Positions 30,104 to 41,451 of a stretch of 64,000 nucleotides of DNA are shown piece by piece. Origin of the DNA: Stappia sp. ES.058 (lineage in GTDB: Bacteria > Pseudomonadota > Alphaproteobacteria > Rhizobiales > Stappiaceae); NCBI RefSeq assembly GCF_900105595.1, contig NZ_LT629784.1, positions 4,321,001 to 4,385,000 of the forward strand, written 5' to 3'. How positions within the stretch are numbered: position 1 is the first letter of the stretch; each line of letters starts with the position of its first letter. The position numbers and the translations under genes were made by a program. The notes under the pieces were generated by a model that saw only the letters and a list, made by a program, of their open reading frames with translations, was not told the DNA's origin and did not search any database.

Positions 30104-30538
30104 TTATTCGCGCGACAGAATGGCCGCGTGGAAAGCGTCGGGTTCCTTGGGGTCGTGAGGGTCGATGGTGACGAGGGCCTCGATCCGGTTGCCCATAGGA
30201 ATCACCTGGATCTCACGCGATCCGAAAAACCCGGCAAAACGCGCGAAAAGCCGTCCGTTGGACGTGCGATAGACCTCCGTCCAACCCCATTTGCAATCAC
30301 GCGGGGCGCATTTCGTAAAGGCGCGCATCCGGGCGACAAGTTGCCCGCTCTTGCAGTCGCTTTCGATCTCGATGCGCCGGATCTGTTGCGTGCGGGCGGA
30401 GGGGTTGATCCAGTGCCCGGTCTCGGGAATGCGGCAGGGGTCCTGCGCCCTGGCACGCTCGGGTGCCATGCCTGTGTAAAACGCGAGCGCGAACAACACC
30501 GCAGTTACAGTTCCGAGGGGCGCGTTTCCGATTGCCAT
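30104..30538 (-). CDS. Exported hypothetical protein
   Basis: A 144-residue protein with a signal peptide (LGTVTAVLFALAFYTGMAP, cleavage probably after ARA). The mature part has several cysteines (DPCRIPETGHW, IESDCKSG, FTKCAPRDCKWGWTEVY), suggesting disulfides in the periplasm. The start at 30538 was chosen because it begins the hydrophobic signal; the frame is open further into xerC. I do not recognise the function. It lies 67 bp after xerC on the same strand. Confidence 0.65.
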   Translation of the reverse strand: MAIGNAPLGTVTAVLFALAFYTGMAPERARAQDPCRIPETGHWINPSARTQQIRRIEIESDCKSGQLVARMRAFTKCAPRDCKWGWTEVYRTSNGRLFARFAGFFGSREIQVIPMGNRIEALVTIDPHDPKEPDAFHAAILSRE

Positions 30539-30605
30539 GAGCAGAGTCTGAGGTTTTCCGGGAGCGACTGCAAGCGGAACCGCACTGTGTCGCGAATGCT
30601 GGCGG

Positions 30606-31574
30606 TCAGTCGCGCCGGACTCTGTCTCGTCCGCGCGGGTGCGCCTGGTCGTAACTCTCCAGAAGGCGCGCGGCGTCCACTTCGGTGTAGATCTGGGTCG
30701 ACGACAGGCTGGCATGCCCCAGCAACTCCTGGATCGTGCGCAGGTCACCGCCGCCGGCGAGCAGGTGGGTTGCGAAGGAATGGCGTAGCGCATGCGGTGT
30801 TGCGCTGTCGGGAAGACCGAGAACGGATCGCATGCGCGCCATGGCGTATTGCACGATCCGCGGGCTGAGCGGGCCGCCCCGCGCCCCCAGAAACAGCGGC
30901 CCGTCGGGCTCGGGAACATAGGGGCAGGCGGCCAGATAGGCCGCGATCGCCTCGCTCACCACCGGCAGCAGGGGGACGATCCGCTCGCGCCCGCCCTTGC
31001 CTCGGATCAGGAGCGTTTGCGCGCCCTTGCGCGGGGCGGTGCGCCCCGTGAGCGACAGCGCCTCCGACAGCCGCAGCCCGCAGCCGTAGAGCAGGGTGAG
31101 AACGGCGGCGTTGCGCGCGGCGATCCACGGCTCATCGTCCATGCCGCTGTCCGCGTCGACAAGGGTCATGGCATCGCCGGCGGAGACCGGCTTGGGCAGT
31201 GAGCGCGGCTGGCGCGGGGCACGAACCGCAGCGGCCGCAGCGGCATTGATCTCACCGCGGCGTTCCAGAAACCCGAGAAAGGACCGCAGCCCGGAAAGCC
31301 CGCGCGCAAGCGAGCGGCTCTCGGCACCGGCGCGGCGACGATCCGCGAGAAATCCGCGAAAATCGAGAGGTTTCAGGTCCGACAGGTCGGAAATGGCGGG
31401 CGGTGCGCCCAGATGGTTGGTGAGAAAGCGCAGGAACTGGCGCACATCGCGCTCATAGGCGATGAGGGTCTTGTCAGCCAGCCGCCGTTCGGAGCCGAGA
31501 TGGTCGAGCCAGTCGTCCATCGCGGCATTGACGTCGGGTCGGGCCGATACGAGGAGCGAATCGCCGTCGGTCAT
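30606..31574 (-). CDS. xerC: Tyrosine recombinase XerC
   Basis: A 322-residue recombinase that resolves chromosome dimers at dif together with XerD. An N-terminal SAM-like DNA-binding domain precedes the catalytic domain. The catalytic set is complete: Arg168 (CGLRLSEAL), Lys193 (GKGGRER), His261 and Arg264 (HALRHSF), His287 (LGHAS) and Tyr296 (TQIYTEVD). It is followed on the same strand by a hypothetical exported protein and preceded by the transaldolase gene. Confidence 0.93.
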   Translation of the reverse strand: MTDGDSLLVSARPDVNAAMDDWLDHLGSERRLADKTLIAYERDVRQFLRFLTNHLGAPPAISDLSDLKPLDFRGFLADRRRAGAESRSLARGLSGLRSFLGFLERRGEINAAAAAAVRAPRQPRSLPKPVSAGDAMTLVDADSGMDDEPWIAARNAAVLTLLYGCGLRLSEALSLTGRTAPRKGAQTLLIRGKGGRERIVPLLPVVSEAIAAYLAACPYVPEPDGPLFLGARGGPLSPRIVQYAMARMRSVLGLPDSATPHALRHSFATHLLAGGGDLRTIQELLGHASLSSTQIYTEVDAARLLESYDQAHPRGRDRVRRD

Positions 31575-31635
31575 GAAAAGAAGTTAGCACGGCCAGCGGG
31601 CGGGAACGGAATGTCCGCCCCGCGCGCAAGCGATA

Positions 31636-32289
31636 TCAGAGAATGCTCTGGCCGGTCTTGGCCCAGTCGGCGAGGAACTGCTCCAGCCCCTTGTCGGTCA
31701 GCGGGTGCTTGACCAGGCCTTTGAGCACGGCCGGCGGCACGGTGGCGACATCGGCGCCCACCATCGCGCAGTCCTTGACGTGATTGGCGGTGCGGATCGA
31801 GGCGGCGAGGATTTCGGTCTCGAAATCGTAGTTGTCATAGATGATGCGCATCTCGCGGATCAGGTCCATGCCATCGATGTTGATGTCGTCGAGACGGCCG
31901 ATGAAGGGCGAGACGAAGGTCGCGCCGGCCTTGGCGGCGAGCAGGGCCTGGTTGGCCGAAAAGCACAGGGTAACGTTGACCATGAGGCCTTCGCCGGTGA
32001 GTGTGCGGCAGGCCTTCAGGCCGTCGAGCGTCAGCGGCAGCTTGACCGCGATGTTGTCGGCGATGCCGGCCAGGGCCCGGCCTTCCGCGATCATCGCGTC
32101 GGCGTTGGTCGCCGTCACCTCGGCTGAGACGGGACCTTCGACAAGGTCGCAGATCTCGGCAATGATATCCTTCATCGGCCGGCCGGCCTTTAGGATGAGC
32201 GAAGGGTTGGTGGTGACGCCGTCGAGCAGGCCGGTGGCGGCAAGGTCCTTGATATCCCCGGTATCGGCGGTGTCGACGAAGAATTTCAT
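31636..32289 (-). CDS. fsa: Transaldolase/fructose-6-phosphate aldolase (short subfamily)
   Basis: A 217-residue TIM-barrel aldolase. [16 protein letters not shown] and [11 protein letters not shown] are family signatures. The Schiff-base Lys is Lys83 in [39 protein letters not shown] is intact. It acts in the non-oxidative pentose phosphate pathway (transaldolase) or cleaves fructose 6-phosphate; sequence alone does not separate the two. It is divergent from priA, with 150 bp between. Confidence 0.93.
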   Translation of the reverse strand: MKFFVDTADTGDIKDLAATGLLDGVTTNPSLILKAGRPMKDIIAEICDLVEGPVSAEVTATNADAMIAEGRALAGIADNIAVKLPLTLDGLKACRTLTGEGLMVNVTLCFSANQALLAAKAGATFVSPFIGRLDDINIDGMDLIREMRIIYDNYDFETEILAASIRTANHVKDCAMVGADVATVPPAVLKGLVKHPLTDKGLEQFLADWAKTGQSIL

Positions 32290-32439
32290 GGCGGCGCGTG
32301 CTCCCTGACGTGTTCGGACGCGGGTCCGGAATTGATGCGGTCGAGCGTCTCCATACCCTAGGATAGCCTGCAACGACAGTCCCGATTCGCCCGCGCCGCC
32401 GCTCCCGCGTGGCGCCATTGCCACAGCCCGCAAGGATCC

Positions 32440-34677
32440 ATGACCGAAAATCCGTCCCCCCGAACCGCCGTGCAAGATCTGTTCGGGTCCGATCCGCTGG
32501 TGGTGGCGCGCGTGCTGCTGCCGGTGGCGATCGGAATGGCCTACAGCTACCGGGTCCCGCCGGGGATGAGCGTGGAGCCGGGTGCGATCGTGCGTGTGCC
32601 GCTCGGCCCTCGCGAAGTGATCGGCGCAGTCTGGGAGATCCTCGACGGCGAGGTGGCCGCCGAAATTCCGGCCGCCCGGCTCAAGGATATCCTGCATCAC
32701 TACGACCAGGCCCCGCCCCTTGGTCCCGACCTGCGGGCACTGGTCGAATGGGTCGCCAACTGGACGCTGGCCACGCCCGGCATGGTGTTGCGAATGGTGC
32801 TGCGCTCGCCCGACGCGCTCGAACCCGAACCGCCGGTCGCCGGCGTGCGGCTCGCGCCGGGCGAGGCGCCGCCCGACCGGCTGACGCCGGCGCGCAAGCG
32901 GGTGCTGGAGATGGTGGCCGACGGCATGGCCTGGTCGAAGAGCGGGCTGGCGCACGCCGCGGGCGTCAGTCCCTCGGTGATCGACGGGCTTCTGGCGCAT
33001 GGCACCTTGGAGGTCATCTCCATGCCCGCCGTTCCCCCCGCGCCGCGCCCGGATCCCGATTTCGGCCCGCCGGTGCTGACACCGATGCAGCGCGCGGCGG
33101 CGGACACGCTCACCCAAAGCATCGGCAAGGGCTTCCAGACGTTCCTTCTCGACGGCGTGACCGGCTCCGGCAAGACCGAGGTCTATCTGGAAGCGGTCGC
33201 CGAGGTGCTGCGCCAGGGACGGCAGGCGCTGGTGCTGATCCCGGAGATTGCGCTGACCAGTGCGTTCCTGGAGCGATTCGAGCGGCGCTTCGCCGTGCGT
33301 CCGGCGGAGTGGCATTCCGAAATCACGCCCAAACAGCGCGCCCGCGTCTGGCGCGGCGTGGCGGACGGCGAGGTGCGTGTTGTCGTCGGCGCGCGCTCCG
33401 CGCTTTTTCTGCCTTTCGCCGAGCTTGGTCTCATCGTCGTCGACGAGGAACATGACGGCGCCTACAAGCAGGACGACCGCGTGCCCTACAACGCACGGGA
33501 CATGGCGGTGGTGCGCGGTCACATCTCACGCTTTCCGGTCGTTCTCGCCTCCGCGACACCGTCGGTGGAAAGTCAGGTCAATGCGCTGTCGGGGCGGTAC
33601 AAACGCCTCGAGCTTCCCGAGCGGGCGAGCGGTGCCCCCTTGCCGGAGATCGAGATTGTCGATCTGCGCATCGACAAGCCGGAGCGCGGGCAGTGGCTGT
33701 CGCCGCCGTTGCGCACCTCCATTGCAAAGACGCTGGCCGGCGGCGGGCAGTCGCTTTTGTTCCTGAACCGGCGCGGCTACGCGCCGCTCACCCTGTGCCG
33801 GTCCTGCGGGCACCGCTTTCAGTGCCCGAACTGCACGGCCTGGCTGGTCGAGCACCGCTTCCGCAAGCAACTCGCCTGTCACCATTGCGGCCATACGCAA
33901 CCGACCCCCGACCACTGTCCGGCCTGCGGCGATACCCAGTCGCTCGTGGCCTGTGGTCCGGGCGTTGAGCGTATCGCCGAAGAAGCGGCCGACACCTTTC
34001 CCGATGCAAGGGTGCTGGTGCTGTCGTCGGACATACAGGGCGGCCCCGACCGACTGCGCCGGGAAATGCGCGTGATCGAGGAGGGCGGTGCCGACATCGT
34101 GGTCGGCACGCAACTGGTCGCCAAGGGGCACAATTTTCCGCTGATGCGGCTGGTCGGTGTCGTCGATGCCGATCTCGGGCTGGCGAATGGTGATCCACGG
34201 GCGGCCGAGCGCACCTACCAGCTTCTTGCACAGGTGACGGGACGTGCCGGACGTATCGGCGGAGGCGGTCGCGGCTTTCTGCAGACCCATGCCCCCGAGC
34301 ATCCGGTGATCAGGGCGCTGGCCTCCGGAGATGGCGCCGCCTTCTATGAGGCTGAGATTGCGGCCAGGCGTGCCGCCGGTCTTCCGCCGTTCGGGCGTCT
34401 TGCAGGACTGATTGTTTCGGGTCCGGACAAGGCGGCGGCTCTCGCCCACGCGCGCGCGCTTGCACGCGCCTCGCCGGCTGATGCAGACCTGACGGTGCTC
34501 GGGCCGGCGGAGGCAGCGATGGCGCTTGTCCGCGGGCGCCACCGGTTTCGCCTCCTTGTCATGGCGTCGCGCGCGACGGATCTGCAGGGTCTGCTGCGTG
34601 GCTGGCTTGCCGATGCACCAAAAGCCCGCGGCGGCCTTCGCGTCCAGGTCGATATCGACCCGCAAAGTTTCTGGTGA
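32440..34677 (+). CDS. priA: Primosomal protein N' (replication restart helicase PriA)
   Basis: A 745-residue 3'-5' helicase that reloads the replisome at stalled forks. The N-terminal DNA-binding domain is followed by Walker A in [13 protein letters not shown], the DEEH box [15 protein letters not shown], and a zinc-binding region [13 protein letters not shown] with [19 protein letters not shown]. Helicase motifs V and VI ([21 protein letters not shown]) are present. It lies about 240 bp before the atp operon. Confidence 0.97.
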   Translation: MTENPSPRTAVQDLFGSDPLVVARVLLPVAIGMAYSYRVPPGMSVEPGAIVRVPLGPREVIGAVWEILDGEVAAEIPAARLKDILHHYDQAPPLGPDLRALVEWVANWTLATPGMVLRMVLRSPDALEPEPPVAGVRLAPGEAPPDRLTPARKRVLEMVADGMAWSKSGLAHAAGVSPSVIDGLLAHGTLEVISMPAVPPAPRPDPDFGPPVLTPMQRAAADTLTQSIGKGFQTFLLDGVTGSGKTEVYLEAVAEVLRQGRQALVLIPEIALTSAFLERFERRFAVRPAEWHSEITPKQRARVWRGVADGEVRVVVGARSALFLPFAELGLIVVDEEHDGAYKQDDRVPYNARDMAVVRGHISRFPVVLASATPSVESQVNALSGRYKRLELPERASGAPLPEIEIVDLRIDKPERGQWLSPPLRTSIAKTLAGGGQSLLFLNRRGYAPLTLCRSCGHRFQCPNCTAWLVEHRFRKQLACHHCGHTQPTPDHCPACGDTQSLVACGPGVERIAEEAADTFPDARVLVLSSDIQGGPDRLRREMRVIEEGGADIVVGTQLVAKGHNFPLMRLVGVVDADLGLANGDPRAAERTYQLLAQVTGRAGRIGGGGRGFLQTHAPEHPVIRALASGDGAAFYEAEIAARRAAGLPPFGRLAGLIVSGPDKAAALAHARALARASPADADLTVLGPAEAAMALVRGRHRFRLLVMASRATDLQGLLRGWLADAPKARGGLRVQVDIDPQSFW

Positions 34678-34915
34678 CACGGTCGTTCGGAGCCCTCCCG
34701 GGCCGCCACTACGACCTTTTTCCGGACGGTTTGCTCCATTTGGGCCGTGTGGCTATGTTGCACCCTTCCAAGCCCTGTGGTAATCGGAGCGCGGCTTTGG
34801 GGAACGGGCCGGATCGCTGGTCCGCCTGTTCCTCAAAATGTTAAGATTTTCCAACGCCTTGCAATCAGCCTAGCTGAGAGCTCCGGCCTAACCCGCCTCA
34901 GAGAGCACGGACCCT

Positions 34916-35476
34916 GTGACCGACAACGTATCTCTCATATCAGGTGTGGCTTCCCGTTACGCAACGGCGCTGCTCGACTTGTCAGAGGAGCAGGGCTCCG
35001 TGGCGGAGGTTGAGAAAGCCCTAGCCGGTTTCGAGAAGCTGCTTCAGGACAGCGACGATCTTCGTCGTCTTGTCTACAGCCCGGTGTTTTCCGCCGACGA
35101 ACAGTTGAAGGCGCTCAGCGCCGTTCTCGACAAGGCCGGCGTGTCCGGTCTGGCGGCGAGCTTTCTGAAACTTGCCGCCAAGAACCGCAGGCTGTTCGCG
35201 GTTCCGGGAATGATCGATGCCTTCCGGGCCGAAGTCGCGCGGCGTCGCGGCGAGGTCGCTGCGGACGTCGTTTCGGCAAATGCCCTGTCCGAGGCGCAGC
35301 TTTCCGCGCTGAAGGAGGCGCTGAATTCTGCGACCGGAAAGGTCGTGACTATCTCCGCGAAGGTTGATCCTGCTCTGATCGGCGGCCTTGTCGTCAAGGT
35401 CGGCAGCCGCATGATCGATACTTCGCTCAAGACAAAACTCAATTCCCTCAAGTTCGCGATGAAAGAGGTCGGCTGA
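34916..35476 (+). CDS. atpH: F1 ATP synthase subunit delta
   Basis: A 186-residue stator subunit linking F1 to the peripheral stalk. [19 protein letters not shown] is the N-terminal signature, and the C-terminal [22 protein letters not shown] is the family pattern. It starts with GTG at 34916. The stop overlaps the atpA start by one base. The F0 genes are elsewhere, as is usual in alphaproteobacteria. Confidence 0.96.
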   Translation: MTDNVSLISGVASRYATALLDLSEEQGSVAEVEKALAGFEKLLQDSDDLRRLVYSPVFSADEQLKALSAVLDKAGVSGLAASFLKLAAKNRRLFAVPGMIDAFRAEVARRRGEVAADVVSANALSEAQLSALKEALNSATGKVVTISAKVDPALIGGLVVKVGSRMIDTSLKTKLNSLKFAMKEVG

Positions 35477-37005
35477 TGGATATTCGGGCAGCGGAAATCT
35501 CCGCCATCCTCAAGGACCAGATCAAGAATTTCGGCCAGGAAGCCGAAGTTTCAGAGGTCGGTCAGGTGCTCTCCGTGGGTGATGGTATCGCTCGTGTCTA
35601 TGGCCTCGACAATGTCCAGGCCGGCGAGATGGTCGAGTTCCCCGGCGGCATCAAAGGGATGGCGCTCAATCTGGAAACCGACAATGTCGGTGTGGTGCTC
35701 TTTGGTTCGGATCGAGACATCTCGGAGGGTGATACGGTCAAGCGGACCGGCGCCATCGTCGAGGTTCCGGTCGGCAAGGGTCTGCTGGGGCGCGTGGTCG
35801 ATCCGCTCGGCAATCCGCTCGACGGAAAGGGACCGATCGAGGCCGCGGAAATGCGCCGCGTCGACGTCAAGGCCCCCGGCATTCTGCCGCGCAAGGGCGT
35901 TCACGAACCGATGTCGACCGGTCTCAAGGCCATTGATGCTCTGATCCCCGTCGGCCGTGGCCAGCGTGAGCTGGTCATCGGTGATCGCCAGACCGGCAAG
36001 ACTGCAATCATTCTGGACACGTTCCTGAACCAGAAGCCGATGCATGCGACGGACAACGAGGGCGAGAAGCTCTATTGCATCTACGTCGCCGTCGGTCAGA
36101 AGCGCTCGACTGTGGCGCAGTTCGTCAAGCAGCTCGAGGAGTCGGGCGCCCTTGAGTATTCCGTGATCATCGCCGCGACCGCTTCCGATCCGGCGCCGCT
36201 CCAGTTTCTGGCACCGTTCTCCGGAACCGCCATCGGCGAGTATTTTCGCGACAACAGCATGCATGCCGTGATCGGATATGACGATCTGACCAAACAGGCC
36301 GTTGCCTATCGTCAGATGTCCCTGCTGCTTCGTCGTCCGCCGGGACGTGAAGCTTTCCCGGGCGACGTGTTCTACCTGCATTCCCGCCTGCTGGAACGCT
36401 CGGCGAAGCTGAACGACGCCAATGGTGCCGGTTCGCTGACCGCGCTGCCGGTCATCGAAACCCAGGGCAACGACGTCTCGGCCTTCATTCCGACCAACGT
36501 GATCTCGATCACCGACGGTCAGATCTTCCTTGAGACCGACCTGTTCTTCCAGGGCATCCGTCCGGCTGTGAACGTTGGCCTGTCGGTGTCGCGTGTCGGG
36601 TCCTCGGCCCAGATCAAGGCGATGAAGCAGGTTGCCGGCAAGATCAAGGGCGAACTCGCGCAGTACCGCGAAATGGCGGCCTTCGCACAGTTCGGCTCCG
36701 ACCTTGATGCAACGACCCAGCGCTTGCTCAATCGCGGTGCGCGGTTGACCGAGCTTTTGAAGCAGGGCCAGTTCCAGCCGCTGAAGACCCAGGAGCAGGT
36801 CGCCGTGATCTATGCCGGCGTCAATGGCTATCTGGACAAGATCGCGGTCGACCGGGTGGGCGACTACGAGGACGGGCTTTTGCTCAACCTTCGTGGCGAA
36901 CATGCCGATGTGCTCGATGCGATCTGGGAGAAGAAGGCGCTCGACGATGAACTCGAGGGTCGCCTCAAGTCTGCGATCGAAGCGTTCACCAAGAACTTCG
37001 CCTGA
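35476..37005 (+). CDS. atpA: F1 ATP synthase subunit alpha
   Basis: A 509-residue regulatory nucleotide-binding subunit. The P-loop [10 protein letters not shown] and the segment [20 protein letters not shown] are intact, as is [17 protein letters not shown], the ATPase alpha/beta signature. The start overlaps atpH by one base, so the two are translationally coupled. Confidence 0.98.
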   Translation: MDIRAAEISAILKDQIKNFGQEAEVSEVGQVLSVGDGIARVYGLDNVQAGEMVEFPGGIKGMALNLETDNVGVVLFGSDRDISEGDTVKRTGAIVEVPVGKGLLGRVVDPLGNPLDGKGPIEAAEMRRVDVKAPGILPRKGVHEPMSTGLKAIDALIPVGRGQRELVIGDRQTGKTAIILDTFLNQKPMHATDNEGEKLYCIYVAVGQKRSTVAQFVKQLEESGALEYSVIIAATASDPAPLQFLAPFSGTAIGEYFRDNSMHAVIGYDDLTKQAVAYRQMSLLLRRPPGREAFPGDVFYLHSRLLERSAKLNDANGAGSLTALPVIETQGNDVSAFIPTNVISITDGQIFLETDLFFQGIRPAVNVGLSVSRVGSSAQIKAMKQVAGKIKGELAQYREMAAFAQFGSDLDATTQRLLNRGARLTELLKQGQFQPLKTQEQVAVIYAGVNGYLDKIAVDRVGDYEDGLLLNLRGEHADVLDAIWEKKALDDELEGRLKSAIEAFTKNFA

Positions 37006-37040
37006 CGCGTGTTTGACGGCATCCAGGACAAGGGGCGGCC

Positions 37041-37925
37041 ATGCCGAGCCTGAAGGAACTAAGAAACCGGATCGCCTCCGTTAAGGCGACGCAGAAGATC
37101 ACCAAGGCCATGCAGATGGTGGCTGCGGCGAAGCTGCGTCGCGCGCAGGAGGCTGCGGAAGCTGCGCGGCCCTATGCGGAACGCATGGAAGCCGTTCTGG
37201 CCAATCTTGCCACCGCTTTCGAGGGGCGCGATGATGCACCGCTTCTTCTCGCGGGCACTGGCAGGGACGATGTCCATCTGCTGGTTGTCGCGACCGCAGA
37301 GCGTGGGCTGTGCGGCGGCTTCAACTCGTCGATCGCCAAACTGGCGCGCGAGCGGGCCAAGTCACTGCTCGCGGCCGGCAAGACCGTGAAGATCGTCTGC
37401 GTTGGCAAGAAAGGCTTCGACATTTTGAAGCGCGATCTTGGCAAGCACATCGTCAAGACGGTCGAGCTTCGTCACGTCAAGCGTGTGGCCTTCGAGAACG
37501 CCGACGATATCGGTGAACTGGTTCGCCAGATGTTCGATGACGGGGAGTTCGATGTCTGCACCTTGTTCTATTCGCGCTTCGAGTCGGTGATCAGCCAGGT
37601 GCCGACGGCGCAGCAGCTTATTCCGGCGACCTTCGAGAACGCGGAGGCCGAGCTGCCGGAGGGCAATGAGGCCGTCTACGAGTACGAGCCCGACGAGGGT
37701 GAAATTCTCGCGGAGCTTCTGCCGCGCAACATCTCGGTGCAGATCTTCCGGGGGCTCCTGGAAAATGCCGCCTCCGAGCAGGGTGCGCGGATGAGTGCGA
37801 TGGACAATGCGACACGCAATGCCGGTGAAATGATCGACAAGCTGACGCTGAGCTATAACCGTCAGCGTCAGGCCCAGATCACCAAAGAGCTGATCGAAAT
37901 CATCTCGGGCGCCGAAGCGCTCTGA
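37041..37925 (+). CDS. atpG: F1 ATP synthase subunit gamma
   Basis: A 294-residue central-stalk subunit that couples proton flow to catalysis. The N-terminal helix [20 protein letters not shown] and the C-terminal helix with [20 protein letters not shown] are conserved rotor segments. The loop [12 protein letters not shown] is typical. It lies 35 bp after atpA and 24 bp before atpD. Confidence 0.97.
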   Translation: MPSLKELRNRIASVKATQKITKAMQMVAAAKLRRAQEAAEAARPYAERMEAVLANLATAFEGRDDAPLLLAGTGRDDVHLLVVATAERGLCGGFNSSIAKLARERAKSLLAAGKTVKIVCVGKKGFDILKRDLGKHIVKTVELRHVKRVAFENADDIGELVRQMFDDGEFDVCTLFYSRFESVISQVPTAQQLIPATFENAEAELPEGNEAVYEYEPDEGEILAELLPRNISVQIFRGLLENAASEQGARMSAMDNATRNAGEMIDKLTLSYNRQRQAQITKELIEIISGAEAL

Positions 37926-39389
<1,464 letters not shown>

Positions 39390-39413
39390 GACAGTCAAGG
39401 ACCGAGGCACGAC

Positions 39414-39821
39414 ATGGCCGAAGCATTCCAGTTCGAACTCGTCTCTCCGGAGCGACTTCTTCTGTCGGAAGAAGCGACCCAGGTCGTGGTTCCGGGCGTC
39501 GAGGGCGAGTTTGGCGTCATGGCGGGGCATGCCCCGATGATGTCGACCCTGCGTCCCGGTGTGTTGACCGTGTCGCGGCCCTCTTCGGCGGACGAAACGT
39601 TCTTCGTTCGTGGCGGCTTTGCGGAAGCGGGTCCGAAGGGCCTGACGGTTCTGGCAGAAGTGGCCGTCCCGATGGCGGACCTCAAGGCCGATGACGTTGC
39701 GCGACAGATTCGCGAAGCCGAGGAAGACATCGCAGATGCAAGCGATGACGAGGCGCGTGAACGGGCCCGGATCGCGCTGGATCACCTCCGCGATATGGAG
39801 CGAGCGGTGACAGCGCAGTAA
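39414..39821 (+). CDS. atpC: F1 ATP synthase subunit epsilon
   Basis: A 135-residue subunit that binds gamma and can inhibit ATP hydrolysis. [20 protein letters not shown] begins the N-terminal barrel, with [20 protein letters not shown] typical of the family. The C-terminal helices are short and acidic ([18 protein letters not shown]). It is the last gene of atpHAGDC. Confidence 0.96.
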   Translation: MAEAFQFELVSPERLLLSEEATQVVVPGVEGEFGVMAGHAPMMSTLRPGVLTVSRPSSADETFFVRGGFAEAGPKGLTVLAEVAVPMADLKADDVARQIREAEEDIADASDDEARERARIALDHLRDMERAVTAQ

Positions 39822-39846
39822 GATCGCTGGGGCATGCAGAACTTTG

Positions 39847-39882
39847 AAAGCCCGGAGCACGCCGATGTGCTCCGGGCTTTTT
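39847..39882 (+). terminator. Rho-independent terminator of the atp operon
   Basis: Perfect 14-bp arms, AAAGCCCGGAGCAC (39847-39860) and GTGCTCCGGGCTTT (39867-39880), enclose GCCGAT and run into TTTTTATT. It ends the atpHAGDC transcript 26 bp after atpC. Confidence 0.92.
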
Positions 39883-39963
39883 ATTGTCCACAGTCTGCCG
39901 TCGGTTTTCGTCCAGGATGCTTCCGGGTAGGATGCTCTGCATGAAGATCCCTCAGGCAAAGTC

Positions 39964-40593
39964 ATGACCCGTCGAGCATTCGAGATGCTGGCAGGATTCC
40001 GGATTCTGCCCGGATACTTCGACCAGGAAGCCCAGGCGACGCTCCTGGCGGAGATCCGGTCGGCCGTTTTGGCCGCTCCGCTCTTCCTTCCTCGAATGCC
40101 GAAGACGGGAAAGCCGTTTTCGGTCCGCATGTCGAATTGCGGGCCTCTCGGCTGGGTGGCCGATGTCGACGGCTATCGATATCAGGCGACCCATCCCGAA
40201 ACAGGCCGCCCGTGGCCCGCGATGCCCCGTCTCCTGACGGACGCCTGGCGCGGTATTTGTTCCGGTGCCCCGGATCCCCAGGCCTGTCTGATTAATTTCT
40301 ATGGCCCTGATGCACGCATGGGCCTGCATCAGGACAGGGACGAGGAGACATTCGACGCGCCGGTTTTGTCGGTGTCCCTTGGGGCGACGGCGGTCTTCCG
40401 GATCGGCGGGCGGGCCCGCCGGGACCCGACGCGTTCACTCCGATTGGCGTCCGGGGATGTGCTGGTGCTTGGAGGGGATGCGCGGCTCGCCTACCACGGC
40501 GTGGACCGGATCATCAAGGGAACGTCGGAGCTCGTGAAGGACGACGGCCGCATAAACCTGACGCTTCGCCGGGTCACCCCGCCGGGATGCTAG
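39964..40593 (+). CDS. alkB: AlkB family Fe(II)/2-oxoglutarate-dependent DNA repair dioxygenase
   Basis: A 209-residue enzyme that removes alkyl groups from DNA bases by oxidation. The iron ligands are in GLHQDRDE (HxD) and AYHGVDRI; the 2-oxoglutarate arginines are in RINLTLRRV near the C-terminus. CLINFYGPDARMG is the usual preceding segment. The stop codon TAG is part of the first copy of a short intergenic repeat (CTAGTGG...). No Ada box or regulator is visible. Confidence 0.92.
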   Translation: MTRRAFEMLAGFRILPGYFDQEAQATLLAEIRSAVLAAPLFLPRMPKTGKPFSVRMSNCGPLGWVADVDGYRYQATHPETGRPWPAMPRLLTDAWRGICSGAPDPQACLINFYGPDARMGLHQDRDEETFDAPVLSVSLGATAVFRIGGRARRDPTRSLRLASGDVLVLGGDARLAYHGVDRIIKGTSELVKDDGRINLTLRRVTPPGC

Positions 40594-40758
40594 TGGAGCG
40601 AATTTGACATTTGAGTCCTGTTCGGGGCGAGGCTCCCGATCAAATTTTAAATTCAAAAGATCCAATAAAATCATATATTTATCTAGTGGTTCTCTTGAAT
40701 CCGACATTTGCTGCGGCGGTGCTGTACGGGGAGGCAAATGTCGGAATCGAACCACTAG
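40590..40758. repeat. Three copies of a CTAGTGG...GACATTTG motif, two forming a hairpin
   Basis: The alkB-GFA gap (40594-40923) has no gene. It holds a motif at 40590-40615 (CTAGTGG, then CGAATTTGACATTTG), again at 40683-40711 (CTAGTGGTTC, then ATCCGACATTTGC), and inverted at about 40733-40758, where the reverse strand reads CTAGTGGTTCGATTCCGACA and on through TTTGC. The last two face each other and could fold into a long imperfect hairpin around a 20-base loop. The stretch 40640-40685 is strikingly AT-rich. It looks like a small intergenic repeat or a miniature inverted-repeat element. Confidence 0.6.
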
Positions 40759-40923
40759 GGGTCCGGCCTTTGCAATCCGGCACGCGCTGCCGCCGTCGTG
40801 ACGGGGAGGATACGGGCGTCGGGAGCCGCGGCTCCGAATGTGATCGAGGTCAAGCCGGTTGCAGTCCGGCCATGCTACATGGACAGAAGGCAAGGCGTGC
40901 GCGAAAGGAAAGGCGCAAGGGTT

Positions 40924-41349
40924 ATGACATCGAAAGTAAAGCTGGCTGGAAGATGCATGTGCGGAGCGGTCGAAATCTCGGGCACCGCCGATGGGCCAAC
41001 AGCGGGGGCCTGCCATTGTGACATGTGCCGCCGCTGGTCCTCCGGGCCGTTCTTCGAGGTGACCTGCGGTGATTTGGTCTTCCAGGGCGAGGACAGTATC
41101 ATCAGGTTCCGTTCATCCGTTTGGGCGGAACGCGGGTTCTGCGGGAAATGCGGATCGAACCTGTTCTACCACATCGTCGACAGCGACGAATACCAGATCG
41201 CGGCGGGGCTTCTCGACCAGCAATCCGATCTGCGTCTCGCCCTGCAGGTCTTCACCGACAGCAAGCCGTCCTACTATACCTTGGCCGACGATACCGAAAC
41301 CATGACCGGTGCGGAAGTCTATGCCGCCTTTGCGCCGCCGTCGGATTGA
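40924..41349 (+). CDS. GFA family (glutathione-dependent formaldehyde-activating-like) zinc protein
   Basis: A 141-residue protein. The zinc ligands are in GRCMCGAVE, ACHCDMCRRW and GFCGKCGSNLFY, the full CxC...CxxC...CxxC set of the GFA/CENP-V family. The formaldehyde-glutathione role is proven only for Gfa; most small relatives are of unknown function. The start at 40924 has AAGG upstream; a start 45 bases earlier is possible. It stands alone, downstream of the repeat region. Confidence 0.88.
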   Translation: MTSKVKLAGRCMCGAVEISGTADGPTAGACHCDMCRRWSSGPFFEVTCGDLVFQGEDSIIRFRSSVWAERGFCGKCGSNLFYHIVDSDEYQIAAGLLDQQSDLRLALQVFTDSKPSYYTLADDTETMTGAEVYAAFAPPSD

Positions 41350-41451
41350 GCCACCCTGAAAGACTGAGCATGCTTCCCGCCGATGAAGCCGGTTCCGGCT
41401 GCATTTGTTTGTCGGCGACCGGCGTTGCGCATCGGTCCGTGAGGCAAGGTT

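Noticed and set aside
40735..40758. GGTTCGATTCC on the minus strand looks like a tRNA T-arm
   Set aside because: The flanking bases do not pair as a T-stem and no acceptor stem or anticodon arm is present; it is one arm of the intergenic hairpin.
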